Assembly: GCF_000470775.1 (NCBI RefSeq)
Contig: NC_022438.1
Coordinates: 930,001-994,000 of the forward strand
Source: Leifsonia xyli subsp. cynodontis DSM 46306
GTDB taxonomy: Bacteria > Actinomycetota > Actinomycetes > Actinomycetales > Microbacteriaceae
Reading direction: 5' to 3'
DNA length: 64,000 bases
Position 1 is the stretch's first letter, and every line of letters begins with the position of its first letter. Shown one piece after another: positions 62,635 to 64,000 of the stretch. Position numbers and translations under genes: made by a program. Under the pieces are notes generated by a model. That model did not search any database. It was not told where the DNA came from and saw only the letters and a program-made list of their open reading frames with translations.

Positions 62635-64000
62635 TTGCGTTTCGTATTCGCCATCGTCGCGTTCGTGATCGCGGCCGTCATGATCGTCGCCGGCATCGCC
62701 CAGCGCACGCTCTTCGTGCCGCCTTCGCAGGTCACGGCGACAGCAACGGTCTCGGGCGACGCCCGCTACATCGTGCTCAACAGCGCGGTGCTGAACGCGC
62801 ACCCCGGGCAGCAGACGCTCTCCGTCTCTGGCGCGAAGGACCCTGCCTCCCAGGTCGTCGCCTACGGGCGCACACCCGATGTGGAGGCCTGGCTCGGCGA
62901 CCAGACGTACGTCGCCATCGGATACGACACGGCCACGGGCCGGTTGACGACGAAGACGGTCACGGCCGCGGGCGCGGAGCGCTCGACGCCCGCTCCGACC
63001 CCGACGGGCGCCGCGTCCGGTTCCGCCGCGTCCGCGACGCCCGGCCCGAACCCGGCCGGCTCCGATCTGTGGCTGGAGGAGTCTGACGGACCGAACGCCC
63101 AGACCACGCGGATGAACCTGCCCCCCGGTGTGAGCGTCATCGTCGCGGCGGACGGCACCAAGCCGGCGCCCAACACGATCCTCGTGACCTGGCCGGTCGA
63201 CACCAGCACGCCGTGGGCGTTCCCGCTCATCATCGGTGGTCTCGTGCTGCTGGTGATCGGGATCGCGCTCTACCTGTGGGCTCTCTACACGCACCGGAAG
63301 TCGCGCGGCCCGCGCCGGAAGAGCGGACCCAAGATGCCCAAACTGCCGAAGACCCCGAAGTACAAGCCGACTTCGTCGGCGGCCTCCTTCGAGAGTTCCC
63401 GCGGCCGCCGCTCGAACCGCCGTTCGCGGGTGGTCCTCCCGGCTGCGCTGGCGGGGGCGCTCGCTCTCGGCGCGATCGGCGGCGGGGGCGCTTTCGCGGA
63501 CACGACCGACATTCCGACACCGAGCGCGACCCGGACGGCCAAGCCGGTCGATCAGCTGCCTCCGGCGGTCACGGAGCCGCAGCTGAAGCGCATCCTCAGC
63601 CGCATCTCCGCGGTCGCGGCCAAAGCCGACTCCACGGTGGACCTGCCGCTGGCCAAGACCCGTTTCGCCGGGCCGGCACTGCAACTGCGCGAGGCGAACT
63701 ATACGATCCGGGTGAAGAAAGCGGATGAGCCGGCGCCATCCGCCATTCCGGACGGCCCGATCGAGCTGGCCCTGCCGCAGGCGACCGACACCTGGCCCCG
63801 GACGGTCAACGCCGTCGTGAGGATGCCGGCGGCCGCCGACGGGAAGGCGCAGGCTCCCATCGCCCTCGCCCTGGTGCAGGAGACGCCCCGCGACAACTAC
63901 CTGGTCCAGTACGCGATCACACTCGAGCCGAACGTGAAAGTGCCGAACCTCGCCCCGGCGAGCATCGGCGCGGCGGTCGTCCCACCGGACTCGAAGCTGC
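62635..64000 (+). CDS. Membrane protein of unknown function (3' end beyond the window)
   Basis: The frame from TTG 62635 (GAGGAG upstream) stays open to the end of the window, more than 450 residues. It starts with an anchor (RFVFAIVAFVIAAVMIVAGI) followed by AQRTLFVPPSQVTATATVSG, a beta-like extracellular part (LNSAVLNAHPGQQTLSVSGA), a Thr/Pro/Ala-rich stretch ([20 protein letters not shown]), a second membrane segment (AFPLIIGGLVLLVIGIALYL), a Lys/Pro-rich cytoplasmic loop (KSGPKMPKLPKTPKYKPTSS) and a third hydrophobic segment (VVLPAALAGALALGAIGGGG), then another extracellular domain. I recognise no catalytic motif. It is divergent from the coiled-coil gene, with 184 nt between starts. Confidence 0.75.
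   Translation, partial: MRFVFAIVAFVIAAVMIVAGIAQRTLFVPPSQVTATATVSGDARYIVLNSAVLNAHPGQQTLSVSGAKDPASQVVAYGRTPDVEAWLGDQTYVAIGYDTATGRLTTKTVTAAGAERSTPAPTPTGAASGSAASATPGPNPAGSDLWLEESDGPNAQTTRMNLPPGVSVIVAADGTKPAPNTILVTWPVDTSTPWAFPLIIGGLVLLVIGIALYLWALYTHRKSRGPRRKSGPKMPKLPKTPKYKPTSSAASFESSRGRRSNRRSRVVLPAALAGALALGAIGGGGAFADTTDIPTPSATRTAKPVDQLPPAVTEPQLKRILSRISAVAAKADSTVDLPLAKTRFAGPALQLREANYTIRVKKADEPAPSAIPDGPIELALPQATDTWPRTVNAVVRMPAAADGKAQAPIALALVQETPRDNYLVQYAITLEPNVKVPNLAPASIGAAVVPPDSKL

Noticed and set aside
1..64000. tRNA, rRNA genes or a CRISPR array.
   Set aside because: No cloverleaf-like sequence with a TTCGA-type arm in context, no rRNA similarity and no regularly spaced direct repeats were seen; the only regular repeat array is the 33-bp coding repeat at 60618-61673.

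Overview
The window is GC-rich throughout and reads as the chromosome of a high-GC Gram-positive actinobacterium. Gene order (murA-plsC-gpsA-ddl; recG-coaD-yceD-rpmF-rnc-mutM; smc-ftsY-ffh; rpsP-khpA-rimM-trmD; rplS-rnhB-DUF2469-yraN-comM-dprA-xerC; rpsB-tsf-pyrH-frr-cdsA) and protein style point to Microbacteriaceae, most likely a Leifsonia. Many single-lesion pseudogenes plus insertion sequences recall the reduced genome of Leifsonia xyli; the species is inference.

Layout. 1-1.7 kb is a decayed corner: an IS3 transposase fragment, a broken exported protein and the tail of a LuxR response regulator fused to it. 1.8-5.1 kb holds a DUF418 membrane protein, then TerC behind an apparent Mn2+ riboswitch, overlapping a PP2C phosphatase. 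5.2-11.6 kb is a compact leuCD-murA-plsC-gpsA-ddl run. 11.6-19.4 kb carries a DUF3515 lipoprotein, thiL, rsmD, recG, coaD, yceD, rpmF, rnc and mutM. 19.5-24.6 kb is a branched-chain amino acid ABC operon (livKHMGF) whose binding protein is frameshifted. 24.6-32.7 kb has thrC divergent from smc-ftsY-DUF2004-ffh. An IS30-family element (32.8-34.3 kb) sits inside the ffh terminator. 34.3-38 kb is accessory: a broken metalloprotease, an SGNH-like lipoprotein and a YbdK-type ligase. 38.1-50.5 kb is the ribosomal/tRNA-modification and competence/recombination stretch, with broken MFS, map and comM genes. 50.7-57.2 kb has a sugar transporter and rpsB-tsf-pyrH-frr-cdsA. 57.2-64 kb holds cell-envelope and polarity genes, notably a 769-residue hendecad-repeat coiled-coil protein.

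Functional themes: translation and its maturation (rpsP, rplS, rpmF, rpsB, tsf, frr, rimM, trmD, rsmD), SRP targeting (ftsY, ffh), chromosome handling (smc, xerC, recG), envelope synthesis (murA, ddl, plsC, gpsA, cdsA) and polar growth (DivIVA-like proteins). Start codons commonly lie 6-10 nt after a TANNNT -10 element, suggesting that leaderless transcription is frequent. I count seven clearly broken protein genes plus an IS3 fragment in 64 kb. I found no tRNA, rRNA or CRISPR array.
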